In this document: positions 33,796 through 34,267 of the stretch, one piece after another | How the letters are laid out: each line of letters starts with the position of its first letter | Numbering within the stretch: the stretch's first letter is position 1 | Assembly (NCBI GenBank): GCA_021838635.1 | Contig: JAKCDC010000030.1 | Location: 1-34,267 of the forward strand | Direction of reading: 5' to 3' | DNA: 34,267 bases | Origin: Pseudomonadota bacterium | Lineage (GTDB): Bacteria; Pseudomonadota; Gammaproteobacteria; Steroidobacterales; Steroidobacteraceae | The notes under the pieces: model-generated | Seen by the model: only the letters and a program-made list of their open reading frames with translations | What the model was told of the DNA's origin: nothing | Database searches by the model: none | Program-made: the position numbers and the translations under genes

Positions 33796-34267
33796 TCATT
33801 GGTCGGATAGTTCCTGGACCCATTGGGCCACGAGCGCCCCAGCGCTCAGTCGGCGAGCAAGCGGCGCACCTTGACCGGCCCACTGCGCACCGTAACCGGC
33901 ATTGCCGGCCGCCCGGGCCGCCGCATGCAAGGCCTTGCCCGCATCATAGGCGAGTGGATAGGCCGGCAGCTCGTGGGCTCGCACCTGCATCCCCCAGGCG
34001 GTGAACCGGTTGGCAAGGGCGCGCGCCGGGCGGCCGGAAATCACTCGTGTCATGACGGTGTGGTAGGCGGCATCGCTGCACAGTGCGCTGCGGTAGGCGT
34101 CGTCGGCCGCTGATTCGTCCGTCGCCAAGAACGCGGTACCCAATTGCGCCGCGGCGGCGCCCAGCTTTAGCACCGCGGCAATGCCCCGGCCGTCCATGAT
34201 GCCCCCGGCGGAAATGATCGGAACGGTGAGTGCGCTTGTGAGGAGCCGAGTCAATGAACAAGTGCAG
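33796..34267 (-). CDS. Nitronate monooxygenase (2-nitropropane dioxygenase family), 5' part missing
   Basis: The C-terminal part of an FMN-dependent nitronate monooxygenase is present, about 156 codons. It includes VPIISAGGIMDGRGIAAVLKLGAAAAQLGTAFLATDES, where the AGGI and GT-F-LA segments bind the FMN phosphate. The frame stays open to the window edge, so the N-terminal half lies beyond it. The apparent start inside the window at 34254 is a TTG within the conserved domain and is not a real start. The enzyme oxidises nitronates such as propionate-3-nitronate. It converges on the lipoprotein gene with 20 bases between their stops. Confidence 0.85.
   Translation of the reverse strand, partial: CTCSLTRLLTSALTVPIISAGGIMDGRGIAAVLKLGAAAAQLGTAFLATDESAADDAYRSALCSDAAYHTVMTRVISGRPARALANRFTAWGMQVRAHELPAYPLAYDAGKALHAAARAAGNAGYGAQWAGQGAPLARRLSAGALVAQWVQELSDQ

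Overview
The window is a high-GC bacterial chromosome segment. Its gene content looks gammaproteobacterial: a fimT-pilV-pilW-pilX-pilY1-pilE minor pilin operon, a type II NADH dehydrogenase, a Dnr-type regulator beside nnrS, and periplasmic S9 peptidases. I would guess a Xanthomonadales- or Nevskiales-like lineage, but nothing here fixes the genus. There is no rRNA, tRNA, CRISPR array, transposase or integrase.

Layout. (1) Positions 1-5496 hold a tightly packed thiamine operon, thiC(partial)-thiO-thiS-thiG-thiE-thiF-thiD, with overlapping or adjoining stop and start codons. It makes both thiamine halves. The ThiF adenylyltransferase carries a short rhodanese domain and lacks the usual zinc cysteines. 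A DUF3293 gene follows. (2) Positions 6071-8742 hold a CPA1 Na+/H+ antiporter between two Gly-rich proteins that share a C-terminal motif. (3) Positions 8943-10046 encode a secreted beta-propeller protein. (4) Positions 10093-16676, minus strand, form a complete minor-pilin/PilY1 operon; its PilY1 has a lectin-like N-terminus. (5) Positions 16965-22825 carry redox and housekeeping genes: an exported peroxiredoxin, a ChrR-like bicupin, an S9 peptidase, OsmC and NDH-2. (6) Positions 22826-24682 are mostly non-coding around one visibly AT-richer DUF6624 gene. (7) Positions 24683-28605 look like a nitric-oxide or low-oxygen module: nnrS with a coupled small gene, a divergent dnr-type regulator with a perfect TTGAT-N4-ATCAA site and a sigma70-like promoter, and an Acg-like nitroreductase. 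(8) Positions 28662-34267 are accessory: a tiny membrane peptide, a Sel1 protein, a lipoprotein esterase, a DUF4097 protein with an exact 18-residue repeat, a truncated and frameshifted LysR remnant, a small lipoprotein, and the C-terminal part of a nitronate monooxygenase that runs off the right edge.

How it works together. The thi genes supply thiamine phosphate precursors from one transcript. The pilin operon builds the tip/initiation complex of type IV pili; the major pilin and motor genes are elsewhere. The Dnr/NnrS/nitroreductase group is best read as a nitrosative-stress response; no denitrification reductase lies in the window. Perfect hairpins separate the convergent pairs at 6928-6950 and 10057-10088. 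The strongest candidates for something not yet described are the zinc-less ThiF-rhodanese fusion, the 87-residue partner of NnrS, the Gly-rich pair around the antiporter, the lectin-headed PilY1 and the 18-residue-periodic DUF4097 protein.
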